Source: an uncultured Synechococcus sp.
Lineage (GTDB): Bacteria > Cyanobacteriota > Cyanobacteriia > PCC-6307 > Cyanobiaceae
Assembly: GCA_913049535.1 (NCBI GenBank)
Contig: CAJWYF010000004.1
Coordinates: 1-64,000 of the forward strand
DNA length: 64,000 nt
Reading direction: 5' to 3'
In this document: positions 18,068-26,460 of the stretch, in pieces
Numbering within the stretch: the first letter of the stretch is position 1
Layout: each line of letters opens with the position of its first letter
The notes under the pieces: model-generated
Told to the model about the DNA's origin: nothing
The model's input: only the letters and a program-made list of their open reading frames with translations
Databases searched by the model: none
Translations under genes and position numbers: made by a program

Positions 18068-19415
18068 CCAGAACAGCCATGGCCTCGGTGTGCGTGGTCT
18101 GGGGAAAGAAATCAAGCGGTTGCACGCTGCTGAGCTCCAAGCTGCCTTTGGCCGTTAGTCGCGCCAGATCGCGGGCCAAGGTGGAGGGATTGCAACTGAC
18201 GTAGGCGATGCGCGCCGGCGGTTCGGCTGCGATGGCATCACAGAGCCTCTCACTCAGGCCTTTGCGTGGCGGATCCAGCAGCAGCGCATCGGTGAAGGGC
18301 AGCACCTCTTCAAGACTGCGCTCCATGGAGCCCACCTTGAACTCGGCGTTGTCCATGCCGTTGAGCAGGGCATTGCAGCGCGCCCGTTCGATGCTGGATG
18401 GGTGCAGCTCAATGCCAATCAGCCTCATCTCCGGTTTGGTCAGTGGCAGGCCAAGCGTGCCAATGCCGCAGTAACCGTCCACGAGCACCTCACCGGCTTT
18501 GAGATCAAGCACCTGATGCAGTCGCTCCACCAGTTGCTCCGCCTGATGGGTATGCACCTGAAAAAACGTGTCCAGGGCAATCTGGAAGCGTTTGCCGGCA
18601 AAGCTTTCCATCAGCCAGGGCCTGCCTGCCAGCAGCACTTCAGTTGGTCCGAGCAGGGTGTTGGTGGGTTTGGGCTGCAGGTTGAGCACCACGCCCACAA
18701 GCTGGGGCCAACGCTCCATCCACTGCTGCGCCAGGTCCTCAGCACCAGGAAGTGACGCGTGGCGCGCCACCAGTCCCGCCAGCAGCTCACCACTGTTGGC
18801 ACCAATCCTCATCACCAGATGGCGCAGCAGTCCGCTCTGGTCGGTTTCGTCATAAATCGGCCAGTCCATTGCAGCGAGATCGGCCTTCATCGGCTCGATC
18901 AAGGCATCGAGTCTTGGGTCCAGCACAGGGCAGTGGTTCATGTTGACCACGCTGTGGCTGCCCCGTCTGTAGAACCCGGCGCGCAACCCCTGCTCGCCCT
19001 TCTGGATCGGAATGATCGCCCGGTTGCGGTACCCCAGCGGTTCTGGGGAGGCAACGATGGGCTCGACATTGAGCTCAAGCGAGCCAATCCGCCGCAGCAG
19101 TTGCTGCAGATGCTGCTCTTTCCACGCGACCTGGGCCCCATCGCTCCAGTGCTGCAAGCTGCAACCACCGCAATCGTTGGCGAGGATGCAGGGGGGGTGG
19201 CGTCGCTCTTTTGATTCCTGCTTGATGCCGTGCAATTCCCCATGCAGGCGTCCGCGGCTGCCTGCCGTGATGCGGGCCTCAACCCATTCGCCGGGCAGGG
19301 CACCTTCAACGAACACCACGCGCCCGTCACTTTCACCGATCCCGGCACCATCGGTGCTCAGATCGCGGATCTGAACCTCCAGCAGGTTCGGGTGGCCTGG
19401 TTTGAAACTCACCAT
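18045..19415 (-). CDS. rlmD: 23S rRNA (uracil-5-)-methyltransferase RlmD-type
   Basis: A SAM-dependent RNA methyltransferase of the TrmA/RlmD family. The 456-residue product has an N-terminal TRAM domain (about 5-65) and four cluster-binding cysteines, Cys76, Cys82, Cys85 and Cys162, which indicate a [4Fe-4S] centre as in RumA. The SAM site includes LVDGYCGIGTLGL, and the catalytic Cys408 is in YVSCNPSTLARDL. The cluster fits RlmD (U1939) rather than TrmA. A second cyanobacterial paralog could have another target. Its 3' end overlaps pheT by 23 bases. Confidence 0.9.
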   Translation of the reverse strand: MVSFKPGHPNLLEVQIRDLSTDGAGIGESDGRVVFVEGALPGEWVEARITAGSRGRLHGELHGIKQESKERRHPPCILANDCGGCSLQHWSDGAQVAWKEQHLQQLLRRIGSLELNVEPIVASPEPLGYRNRAIIPIQKGEQGLRAGFYRRGSHSVVNMNHCPVLDPRLDALIEPMKADLAAMDWPIYDETDQSGLLRHLVMRIGANSGELLAGLVARHASLPGAEDLAQQWMERWPQLVGVVLNLQPKPTNTLLGPTEVLLAGRPWLMESFAGKRFQIALDTFFQVHTHQAEQLVERLHQVLDLKAGEVLVDGYCGIGTLGLPLTKPEMRLIGIELHPSSIERARCNALLNGMDNAEFKVGSMERSLEEVLPFTDALLLDPPRKGLSERLCDAIAAEPPARIAYVSCNPSTLARDLARLTAKGSLELSSVQPLDFFPQTTHTEAMAVLVRPGAQR

Positions 19416-19514
19416 CGGACACTACCAATCGGCATTACAGCTGACGCCAATTCCCGTTGGCTCAGCAGTTGTGGGGTTCGATCTGGATAAAGTACGGCGA
19501 GCTCCGGTGCCGCG

Positions 19515-20009
19515 GTGAGCGTTGTACGCGATCTGATCCTCCAAGCTGACGATGAACTGCGTTACCCGTCCAGCGGGGAACTGCAGTCCATGCAGGCTTA
19601 TCTCAGCGATGGCAGTGGTCGCATTCGAGTGGCCAGAGTGCTGACGGACAACGAACGCAAGATCGTTGATGAATCCGCCAAGCAGCTCTTCAGCCGCAAA
19701 CCCGAATACGTCGCCCCTGGTGGCAACGCCTATGGCCAGAAGCAACGTGCCCAGTGTTTGCGTGATTACAGCTGGTACCTGCGTCTGGTGACCTATGGCG
19801 TTCTGGCTGGCAGCACGAGCTTCATTGAAAGCACCGGTCTGGTCGGTGCTCGTGAGATGTACAACAGCCTGGGTGTGCCCATGCCTGGCATGGTCGAGGC
19901 GATGCGTTGCTTAAAAGAAGCATCGCTGGCCCTGCTCTCACCGGATGACATTCGTATTGCAGCTCCGTATTTCGACTTCCTGATTCAGGGCATGCAGACC
20001 AGCACCTGA
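19515..20009 (+). CDS. apcD: Allophycocyanin alpha-B subunit ApcD
   Basis: ApcD is a minor core subunit of the phycobilisome and one of its terminal emitters, implicated in energy transfer toward photosystem I and in state transitions. The 164-residue product begins at GTG 19515 with [17 protein letters not shown]. The chromophore-binding Cys81 lies in [11 protein letters not shown]. The [16 protein letters not shown] and [11 protein letters not shown] segments are typical of ApcD and distinguish it from ApcA. A strong terminator hairpin follows at 20052. The gene is isolated, 99 bases from divergent rlmD, so it likely has its own promoter. Confidence 0.96.
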   Translation: MSVVRDLILQADDELRYPSSGELQSMQAYLSDGSGRIRVARVLTDNERKIVDESAKQLFSRKPEYVAPGGNAYGQKQRAQCLRDYSWYLRLVTYGVLAGSTSFIESTGLVGAREMYNSLGVPMPGMVEAMRCLKEASLALLSPDDIRIAAPYFDFLIQGMQTST

Positions 20010-20051
20010 TCATTCGCGCGTCGCAATCAAGACCCATTACTGGTCTCGTAC

Positions 20052-20083
20052 AGAGCCCCATCTGATACAGATGGGGCTCTTTT
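20052..20083 (+). terminator. Rho-independent terminator after apcD
   Basis: A 12-bp perfect stem, AGAGCCCCATCT/AGATGGGGCTCT, with a 5-base loop is followed by TTT then GTGTT. It lies 42 bases after the apcD stop. A second perfect hairpin, GGTCTTG-CAT-CAAGACC, sits just beyond at 20094-20110 and may be a backup. Confidence 0.85.
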
Positions 20084-20859
20084 GTGTTGAGTGGGTCTTG
20101 CATCAAGACCTAGCTTGAGTCCTGATTCCTTGCAATGGGATTCACTTTTATTAGCTAAGACACCTCTTTGGACCCTTTCTGTGTCTTGAGCTAGCTGTTT
20201 GAGACACATCAGGCGCCAGGGATCCGGCTTGAGGTCCGTTCATGCCTGCTCGCTGCTCTTTGAGGTTGCGTACCTGTGTTTGACACAGATGGGCGAGCTT
20301 CATCAGATGGTTCAAAAGCCTGTTGTGGCAGTGCATCTGTGATGGCGTTGTCGTTATGTCCATCAAGGCTGGACACAGCTCCTGGACCGGCTGACGAGGG
20401 GTTGACTGATTTCTAAATCTCTACCATTTGGTTTGGCATGCTTGGTCAGCTGGTCATGAGCGAATCAATCAGAAATGACGTGTTTTCGCTTTTTTTATCT
20501 TTTCATTAGAAATTGATTGCTTGTCATATCTTGGACGCTTTCTGAGACCCGTCCTGCGTCCCACCTGGGATGAACCAGATTCCCGAAGTGTCGAATGCCC
20601 TGGGGCTCAGCTGGCTCAAATTCAGCACGAGCCTGAGCGCATGGGCTCGCGCAATCCTGTCTTGCTTGTATTGGATAGGGCTTGCATCGCGACTCCTGGA
20701 GCGTCTCTTCTGTGACGGGTGAGATGCAATTCGGTGTGTCGTTGTGCGCAGTGAAGACTGCCTGATGTCCTGGCTGCGTGATGTCCATGATTCCGGCCCA
20801 GCCCAGGCGCTGATCTCTTCTGTCCCTGATGAGATGAATCGCGGGACGCGGCCTGGGTC
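20084..20859. other. Gene-free interval rich in inverted repeats
   Basis: About 780 bases between two convergent genes (apcD and the RHH/J-domain gene) hold no reading frame I can support. I see GGTCTTG-N3-CAAGACC at 20094-20110, a TGTCC...GGACA pair near 20357-20375, and a long imperfect hairpin with AATCAAT/ATTGATT outer arms and AATGA/TCATT inner arms at 20463-20518, with a T-rich loop. GGACGC/GCGTCC lies near 20534-20560 and TGATGTCC is repeated near 20764 and 20779. Composition is more T-rich than the flanks. Small RNA genes, gene remnants or an old insertion are all possible. Confidence 0.5.
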
Positions 20860-21828
20860 TCATCTGGGACGAATGTAACGCTGTTTGAGCAGCTGGTAAG
20901 CCTCATTGAGGCGCCGCATGTCATCAGCGTTGCCCCCGGCATCCGGATGGCTGGCCAGTGCTTTTTGGCGATAGGCCTCTCGGATTTCGACCAAGGTCAA
21001 CTTGTGCCCCGCAGCCGTCGGCAACCCGAGCAGTTTCAACGAACCCTGGGTGCTCATCGTGCTTTGCAAATCCAGGAAAGGTGAACCTCGTCGCCGTCGC
21101 CTCAGCCGTTGCACCATCCGACCCACAAGTGACGGCACCCTTGCGGGCAGTTCTGCGGCACTGAAGGGATCTTCGAGCACACCCGCCGCCACGATGACCC
21201 GATCAACACTTGCTTCTCTGATCTCCCAGCCAGGGACGTAGCCCAACATCACTTGCTGCAGGGCATTCCAGGTGAAGGGTTTTCCCTCTGCGGCATCGGC
21301 ACTGGGCCAGATGTCATGACTGAGCCAGTGCACTGCCGCCTCCAGAACAGCGTTGTTGGGTTCACTGCCATACAGCGCCATCCAGTGCTGCTGCACGGCG
21401 CGGACCGCATCATGGAGCTGGGCCTCCTCCATCACCGCAAAGCGCTCGCCTCCGGCTTGAGCCTCACTCAGCTTGGGTTCTTTGAGGCTGTGACGCAGCT
21501 GGGTGGTGCGCCTGGAGACAAAGCCCGGCAGGTTGATGCCCAGTCCACGGGCCTGTTGATCACTTTGGTCCTCTTGTTCGTCGCTTTGAGCGTCATCGCC
21601 ACCGATCAGAACGATGGCCCCTTGCAGATGCTCTTCCTGCTGCGTCTCCTGATCCTCTGCAGCAAGGTCAGGCTCCTCATCGAGGTCACTGAGAACGGTA
21701 TCGAGCATCCGTTGGATGGCCTGTCCCCGGCTACGCAGTGACCATTGCTTGCGCAGCTCATCAAGCCGCTGAATGGTGTCCTTGCGCAGTTCCAGGCTGA
21801 CCCTCTTTGTTTCGCTTTCTGCTGACAA
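20860..21828 (-). CDS. Ribbon-helix-helix and J-domain fusion protein
   Basis: A 322-residue protein of unusual make-up. Residues about 6-45 (KRVSLELRKDTIQRLDELR...) look like a ribbon-helix-helix or CopG-type DNA-binding unit. Residues 50-85 are an acidic Gln/Glu/Asp linker. A helical middle domain contains QQHWMALYGSEPNNAVLEAA. An Arg-rich stretch (RLRRRRRG) precedes a C-terminal J-domain with His294-Pro295-Asp296, the DnaK-stimulating triad. It starts at TTG 21828, with no nearby ATG. It may bring DnaK to a DNA-bound or coiled-coil partner. Domain calls are by eye, the function inferred. Confidence 0.72.
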   Translation of the reverse strand: MSAESETKRVSLELRKDTIQRLDELRKQWSLRSRGQAIQRMLDTVLSDLDEEPDLAAEDQETQQEEHLQGAIVLIGGDDAQSDEQEDQSDQQARGLGINLPGFVSRRTTQLRHSLKEPKLSEAQAGGERFAVMEEAQLHDAVRAVQQHWMALYGSEPNNAVLEAAVHWLSHDIWPSADAAEGKPFTWNALQQVMLGYVPGWEIREASVDRVIVAAGVLEDPFSAAELPARVPSLVGRMVQRLRRRRRGSPFLDLQSTMSTQGSLKLLGLPTAAGHKLTLVEIREAYRQKALASHPDAGGNADDMRRLNEAYQLLKQRYIRPR

Positions 21829-21854
21829 GAGAGAATCGACCTCTGCGCCGGAGC

Positions 21855-23456
21855 CTATCGAGTCAGCCAGTTGCGCATCAACTTGATCGTGCGGGTGGGG
21901 TCCACCATCGCAGGTGCACCTGGTGGCCAGGCTCCCTGAGGCAGCACGGGCGGTGCGCTGGGCTCAAGCGCCGGTGGTGCTGGGGGTTCGCCAGCGAGCG
22001 CTGTGACCGGTTGTTCCTTGTCAACTTGAGGTGCTGTCTTCTGCAGCGCTCCCACCGGATTGGTCTTGAGTTGCGCCTCGCCGGGCGCTGGCGGAGCCGT
22101 GACGGCCATTGGTGCTGCAGCAGCTGTCTGCCGGGCCGTTTCCATCAAGCTCTCCTTCTGGCGCAGCGACGCCACTTGGCTGTCGGGAACAACACTGAGG
22201 AGATGCCCAGGTGTTGCATCAGCCGGGTAAACCAGGCTCACGCGCACCTTGCGGGGACGCTCAGCGTCGAGGTGCAGGGTCTTGAGCTCCAGGCTCTGAC
22301 CGGAGCGCATGCCGACATGAACTTCTTCATAGGCATCGCCTTCGCTGATGCCGATGGTTCCGCGGAAGGCGGTGAACTGCTTGCCCGCAAAGGTGGGGTG
22401 GCTGAGCATCAGGCGATGCATGCCCTCTCCCTTGAGATCGAGATCAATGTCGTATCGCACCCCGTAGGTCCCCACGTTGTCGAGGGAGGAATCACGCATG
22501 CGGCTGGCAAGCCTGTTGACCTGGTTCTCACCGGTGCCGAAGTGATGGCGGCTGGTGGTGGTGAGCGGAACGTGCAGGGGGAAGTGGCGCAGGTCGTGAA
22601 CGACATTGGCCTGGAAGCGATCGCCAATGGCCACACCGGCTACGCGGGAGAAGACCTCGCGTCTGACGATCTTCTCGACCTTGTCGAGGTAGACGCGACC
22701 ATCGGCAAGCTTGTTTGAATCCAGGACCGCCATCAGATCACTGTCCGTGCGTGGGTCCTCCGCGGCAACCACCGCCATTTGAAAGGGTCCGCTGCTGCGG
22801 CCTTTGATCAGGGCGTTGGCGATGCCCCGTGCTGGCAGGGTCGTGGAGAACAGCACAATGCGGCTTTTGGCCGGAATGACCACGCGCTCGGGCAGATCGC
22901 GATCCAGGTTGCCCCGCAACATCTGCACCGAGGTGGCATCCCCGGGGCCTGCATTCCAGGGGCGATGGCCCTGCGCCTTGACCCCCATCAGGCCGTTGGC
23001 TTTGTAAGGCGCCTGAAAGCTGTTTTGAACCGAACCACGATCCAAGCTCAACTCCACATCCTCATTGCCTGGATTGATGGCGATGGCGGCAATGGTCAGG
23101 GTTCCCCGTTGACGGGCAGAGCCCAGTCGTGCCCTGTCCTTGGGGTAGTACTTGTGATGGGCATGAATGCCGAAATCGCCGTTGAAGGTGTACTCGGCGT
23201 TGCGCAGCACCTCACCGGTCTCCGCCTTGGCTGAACCTGGCGCTGTGCTGACCAGGATCCCAGGCCCCACGACCTCCTCCGGCTGGTTGGAGTGCAGCAC
23301 CGGAACGGCATTGAACTGACCCTTGAGGGGGATCGCGCGTTGACCGGCCATCAAGGCCACATCAGCCCAGGCGGCCGGTGCAGCTCCAAGAACAACGGCG
23401 GCTGCGGCCAGGCAGAGGGGGCGCATGGGACTCACGAGGCTGACTGCTCTCACCAT
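21855..23456 (-). CDS. DUF3370 family exported protein
   Basis: A 533-residue cyanobacterial protein matching my memory of DUF3370. From ATG 23456 there is a signal peptide whose hydrophobic part is about 15-30, ending in AWADVALMAGQ. The body has RAIPLKGQFNAVPVLHSNQPE, ILVSTAPGSA, FGIHAHHKYYPKD and HFGTGENQVNRLASRMRDSSLDNVGTYG-type segments. The last 90 residues are Pro/Ala-rich and disordered. An ATG at 23426 would leave the signal intact and is the alternative start. It is probably periplasmic or outer-envelope. It lies 26 bases upstream of the RHH/J-domain gene and is likely co-transcribed with it. Function unknown. Confidence 0.78.
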   Translation of the reverse strand: MVRAVSLVSPMRPLCLAAAAVVLGAAPAAWADVALMAGQRAIPLKGQFNAVPVLHSNQPEEVVGPGILVSTAPGSAKAETGEVLRNAEYTFNGDFGIHAHHKYYPKDRARLGSARQRGTLTIAAIAINPGNEDVELSLDRGSVQNSFQAPYKANGLMGVKAQGHRPWNAGPGDATSVQMLRGNLDRDLPERVVIPAKSRIVLFSTTLPARGIANALIKGRSSGPFQMAVVAAEDPRTDSDLMAVLDSNKLADGRVYLDKVEKIVRREVFSRVAGVAIGDRFQANVVHDLRHFPLHVPLTTTSRHHFGTGENQVNRLASRMRDSSLDNVGTYGVRYDIDLDLKGEGMHRLMLSHPTFAGKQFTAFRGTIGISEGDAYEEVHVGMRSGQSLELKTLHLDAERPRKVRVSLVYPADATPGHLLSVVPDSQVASLRQKESLMETARQTAAAAPMAVTAPPAPGEAQLKTNPVGALQKTAPQVDKEQPVTALAGEPPAPPALEPSAPPVLPQGAWPPGAPAMVDPTRTIKLMRNWLTR

Positions 23457-23647
23457 GCGTCGCGCTTGAGACTCCGGTGGTGTCTCTGCAGATTTTCTTC
23501 TCCCTAGAGAGAAATGAAACCCAGAGGGGGCCTTGCGAGCTGCGCGAGTCACAGGGCCAGGGCGCGAGACAACAGATGCGACGTGCCGCGAGCTAGAACG
23601 AGCGCGTCGCGCACCATTTTCCCATGTTTCCCCTGTCTGGTTGCTGC

Positions 23648-23812
23648 ATGTCCGATCCCTTTTCGGATGAATCCCGCGCACGCCACCAGCGCCGCAAATT
23701 GCAGATGCTCAAAGGCTGGCGTGATGCGGTCGAGCGCCAGCTCTCCGCGGTCAATGCCGCCATCGGCACCCTTGAAAGCCAGATGCAGCGCGACGGCAAC
23801 GCCTCGTCCTGA
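23648..23812 (+). CDS. Small charged conserved protein
   Basis: A 54-residue protein starting at ATG 23648 and ending five bases before the convergent Ap4A phosphorylase stop. The sequence SDESRARHQRRKLQMLKGWR followed by an amphipathic helical segment (RDAVERQLSAVNAAIGTLESQM) predicts a helical, basic protein. I associate this pattern with a conserved small protein of marine Synechococcus. It is divergent from the DUF3370 gene with 191 bases between. Function unknown. Confidence 0.6.
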   Translation: MSDPFSDESRARHQRRKLQMLKGWRDAVERQLSAVNAAIGTLESQMQRDGNASS

Positions 23813-23817
23813 GGGCA

Positions 23818-24642
23818 TCAGCCGCAGACCTGATCCAGCAAATGGCTGGGGCCGTGGGACTGCAGCCATGGCAGTTGTGCCTCACTGGTGGCGAGCAAAT
23901 AACCGGCAAAGCCCAGGGCATTGACGCTGAATCCCGCGTGCGCCTCCTGCTTTCTGGGCACCATCACCATCCAGTCCCTGGCGATCAGAAGGTTGTAGGG
24001 GCGAGTTGGTTTTGTTTGCGCAGCAGTGTCCCCCAGACCCACCGCATCGGCCATCTCCTGGTATGTGCGGAGCAACATGGCGCCGCTGCAGCCCTCGCCA
24101 TCTTCAAGCTGCCGGCTGCAAAGCTTCTGCTGCCAGAGCGCCTCACCTGCTTCCCCTGACAAGTGCCTGCGGTACACCTCTTCCATCGGGCAGGTAAGTT
24201 CCTCAGCAGACCTGGGCAGCAACTGCAGGTGGCGATGGGGCTGGCTGGCTCCGGCTTCAGGGCTGCTGTTGAAAAACCACAAGCCCCTCTGCTCCCGCCA
24301 GAGGCGCGCGAGGGCTTCAAAATCAGCCAGGGTCAGCCAGCCATTCTGCGGTTGCCATGTCTGCGTAATCAGCAACAGGTGTCCAGGTTGAACCGGATAT
24401 TTGTTGAGCAGAACCACATGCTCATCAAACCTGCAAACCTCCAGACGAGGATCCCAGGGACGAAAAGGGTTGGGTTTGGGGCCGGCCCGCCGCAGGTGTT
24501 TGGGTGTAGCGCTGAGCAGTCGCCGAATCACAAAGGGTTCTGCAGCAGGCAGCTGCAGAACATCGGTCTGCAGCGGCACCAGAGCACCACTCGCCAGAGC
24601 TGTTTGCTGCACGCTCAGGGACCTCTGGGGCAGGCATTCCAT
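23818..24642 (-). CDS. Ap4A phosphorylase / ATP adenylyltransferase (HIT-like)
   Basis: This enzyme phosphorolyses diadenosine tetraphosphate to ATP and ADP (APA1/APA2 type). The 274-residue product has the family signature NSSPEAGASQPHRHLQLLP with the HxHxQ triad (His136, His138, Gln140), and NKYPVQPGHLLLITQ upstream. The start at ATG 24642 (MECLPQRSL) avoids the SpoIID gene, and the longer frame to 24741 overlaps it. It lies 4 bases downstream of the SpoIID-like stop, suggesting an operon with PhzF and gpsA upstream. It likely controls Ap4A alarmone levels in the cytosol. Confidence 0.9.
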   Translation of the reverse strand: MECLPQRSLSVQQTALASGALVPLQTDVLQLPAAEPFVIRRLLSATPKHLRRAGPKPNPFRPWDPRLEVCRFDEHVVLLNKYPVQPGHLLLITQTWQPQNGWLTLADFEALARLWREQRGLWFFNSSPEAGASQPHRHLQLLPRSAEELTCPMEEVYRRHLSGEAGEALWQQKLCSRQLEDGEGCSGAMLLRTYQEMADAVGLGDTAAQTKPTRPYNLLIARDWMVMVPRKQEAHAGFSVNALGFAGYLLATSEAQLPWLQSHGPSHLLDQVCG

Positions 24643-24646
24643 TGCG

Positions 24647-25621
24647 TCAGCGGCGCTCCAGCCGGGACAGACTCGCACCCGGGTAATAGGTCGCCAAGAT
24701 CTGGCTGTAGCGATACCCCTTCTCGGCCAGTTCACGGGCACCGTGCTGGCTCATGCTCGCCCCAAGCCGCCCGTGGGCTTCAACGGTGAGCTGGCGTGTC
24801 GCGGCATAGAGGCTTTCAACGATTCCGCCATCGACACTGAGGATCAAGCCCCGTGTGGCTTGTGCCGCCTGACGCCCCCGGGTGCTTTCGCTGCCAAGAC
24901 CGTGATAAGCCTGCCAGCGGGTGGTGTCGCCCAGGTTCCAGTGGCGATCTGCCGGTCGGGCCAGGTGGGCCATGGCATACGAGCGGGCAGCGATGGCCTG
25001 GGCCTGCAGGGCTTGCTCAGGCCAATGGGAGGGCATTTCGGCTCCCACCACAGAGGCGATGTAGTCCTCCAGGGGGATGTGGTTGATCACGTGCAGCTGT
25101 TGGTTCCTGCAGATCAGCCGCAGGCGACCGCGATAACGGTTGGCGCCGACGACCACAGCCAAGCCGGGCCGAGGCTGCAGCCAGAGCTCGCCCGGTCCGG
25201 ACACCTCAGCAAGATTGAGGGCACCATCGCGGCAGCTGAGCGGCTCCTTTGGCCCAGGAATCTTCCATGGTCTGCCGTCATTGAACTGCAGCGGCACGCC
25301 ACCGCCGCTGCTGGAGACCAGCGTTAAACCGTCCTGCTGCAGTAGCACGCGGATTTCAATGGCCGGCTCAGGGCTTCGCCTCAGCGGTATCGCCAGATCA
25401 GGTGGCGCCGTTGATGGCGCTGGGGCAGCCGCTGTTTCAGCCAGGAGCTCGTCCACCACCGGGGCATCCGGTTGGACTTGCCTGGCCGGTCTCAGAGCCG
25501 GTGCCATCAGGCTCAACATCACGGCGCTGAGGGCCAGGGGCGAGGCGATCAGCAGCAGTTCAGGCAGCTGGGCGCAGCAGCGGCGGAGCAGTGGTCCTAG
25601 TCGTTGCTGCAGCGGCGCCAT
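24647..25621 (-). CDS. SpoIID/LytB domain exported protein
   Basis: A 324-residue protein from ATG 25621. It has an N-terminal membrane anchor (about 20-42), a Pro/Ala-rich linker to about 75, then an SpoIID/LytB domain with NHIPLEDYIASVVGAEMPSHWP, LQAQAIAARSYAM and a terminal YSQILATYYPGASL. These are the hallmarks of SpoIID-like proteins, which act on peptidoglycan glycans in sporulators and recur in cyanobacteria without sporulation. The catalytic Glu in VGAEMPSHWPEQAL is present. It overlaps the PhzF gene by 25 bases. The cell-wall role is an inference from the family. Confidence 0.9.
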   Translation of the reverse strand: MAPLQQRLGPLLRRCCAQLPELLLIASPLALSAVMLSLMAPALRPARQVQPDAPVVDELLAETAAAPAPSTAPPDLAIPLRRSPEPAIEIRVLLQQDGLTLVSSSGGGVPLQFNDGRPWKIPGPKEPLSCRDGALNLAEVSGPGELWLQPRPGLAVVVGANRYRGRLRLICRNQQLHVINHIPLEDYIASVVGAEMPSHWPEQALQAQAIAARSYAMAHLARPADRHWNLGDTTRWQAYHGLGSESTRGRQAAQATRGLILSVDGGIVESLYAATRQLTVEAHGRLGASMSQHGARELAEKGYRYSQILATYYPGASLSRLERR

Positions 25622-26460
25622 GATTCGGGTGTGGTGCAGACCGGTTGCTGCAGCAACCGCCCGTCCCAGAGGACCACAGCGGAACCCTGCAGACGGATCA
25701 TGCCCGAGGTTTGCGGTGTCGCCCACAGCCCCCCTGGACGGTGCGAGGGCTGCCAGCCGTGAACCGACGCTTGACCCAGCTCGCGGCACCACCATGGCGC
25801 CACCAGGGCATGGGCCGAGCCGGTCACAGGGTCTTCCCTCAGCCCAAGTCCAGGGGCAAAGAAGCGCAGGCGGTAATCAATGGCGCCAGATCCGGCCTGC
25901 ATCACCACCCAGCCCACTTCCGCGCCAGCCGCCCAGCCGCTGTGGTCAGGGTCCAGAGACTCGAGAGAGGCTGCTGGTGGCAGCAGCAGAACCCCATACC
26001 CCAGCTCAGAGGTCCAGCACCGCAGCGGATCCACACCGGCGGCGCGGCTCATCCAATCCTCCTGTTGGCGGATCACGAGCTCCCCACCGGGGAGCTCCAC
26101 ACTCGCCTCCCCGGGCCCGAGCAGGGTCACCGGCAGGCTGCCGCTGCGTGTGCGGAAGCTGCTGGTGTGGCCTGCAGCGAGCTTGCCCCAGTGCTGCAGC
26201 GCGACGGCTGCTGCGAGGGTGGCGTGGCCGCAGAGCTGCACTTCACAGGACGGCGTGAACCAGCGCAACCGCCAGGTGGGGCCATCGACCCAGAGAAATG
26301 CCGTTTCAGATTGGTTCAACTCCGCTGCCAGATGTTGCATCCAGTGCTCATCGGCCGGTTGCTCCAGCAGGACCACGCCGGCCCCATTGCCGGTCAGGGG
26401 AGTGGTGGTGAAGGCATCCACCGCTGCCAGTCTGATTCCGCTGTCGTCAGAGCTCCTCAT
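25597..26460 (-). CDS. PhzF family isomerase-like protein
   Basis: A 287-residue protein of the PhzF/diaminopimelate-epimerase-like fold. The catalytic Glu52 sits in NQSETAFLW, and the VDAFTTTPLTGNGAGVVLL start and CGHATLAAAVAL motif are typical. Housekeeping PhzF-like proteins have no assigned substrate, and phenazine synthesis is not implied because no other phz gene is present. It overlaps gpsA upstream by ATGA and the SpoIID gene downstream by 25 bases, so the three are probably one transcript. Cytosolic. Confidence 0.9.
   Translation of the reverse strand: MRSSDDSGIRLAAVDAFTTTPLTGNGAGVVLLEQPADEHWMQHLAAELNQSETAFLWVDGPTWRLRWFTPSCEVQLCGHATLAAAVALQHWGKLAAGHTSSFRTRSGSLPVTLLGPGEASVELPGGELVIRQQEDWMSRAAGVDPLRCWTSELGYGVLLLPPAASLESLDPDHSGWAAGAEVGWVVMQAGSGAIDYRLRFFAPGLGLREDPVTGSAHALVAPWWCRELGQASVHGWQPSHRPGGLWATPQTSGMIRLQGSAVVLWDGRLLQQPVCTTPESWRRCSND

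Noticed and set aside
20151-20366. 71-codon leftward frame in the same interval
   Set aside because: A short Leu/His-rich stretch could be a helix, but no ribosome-binding site or family support is visible.
20495-20863. 122-codon leftward frame overlapping the RHH/J-domain stop as ATGA
   Set aside because: The overlap is suggestive, but the composition is unlike a folded protein (many Pro, Arg and Gln, no regular hydrophobic pattern) and I recognise no family. Left as part of the gene-free interval.
25597-26460. Phenazine synthesis suggested by the PhzF name
   Set aside because: No other phz gene is nearby and PhzF-like proteins are widespread housekeeping proteins.
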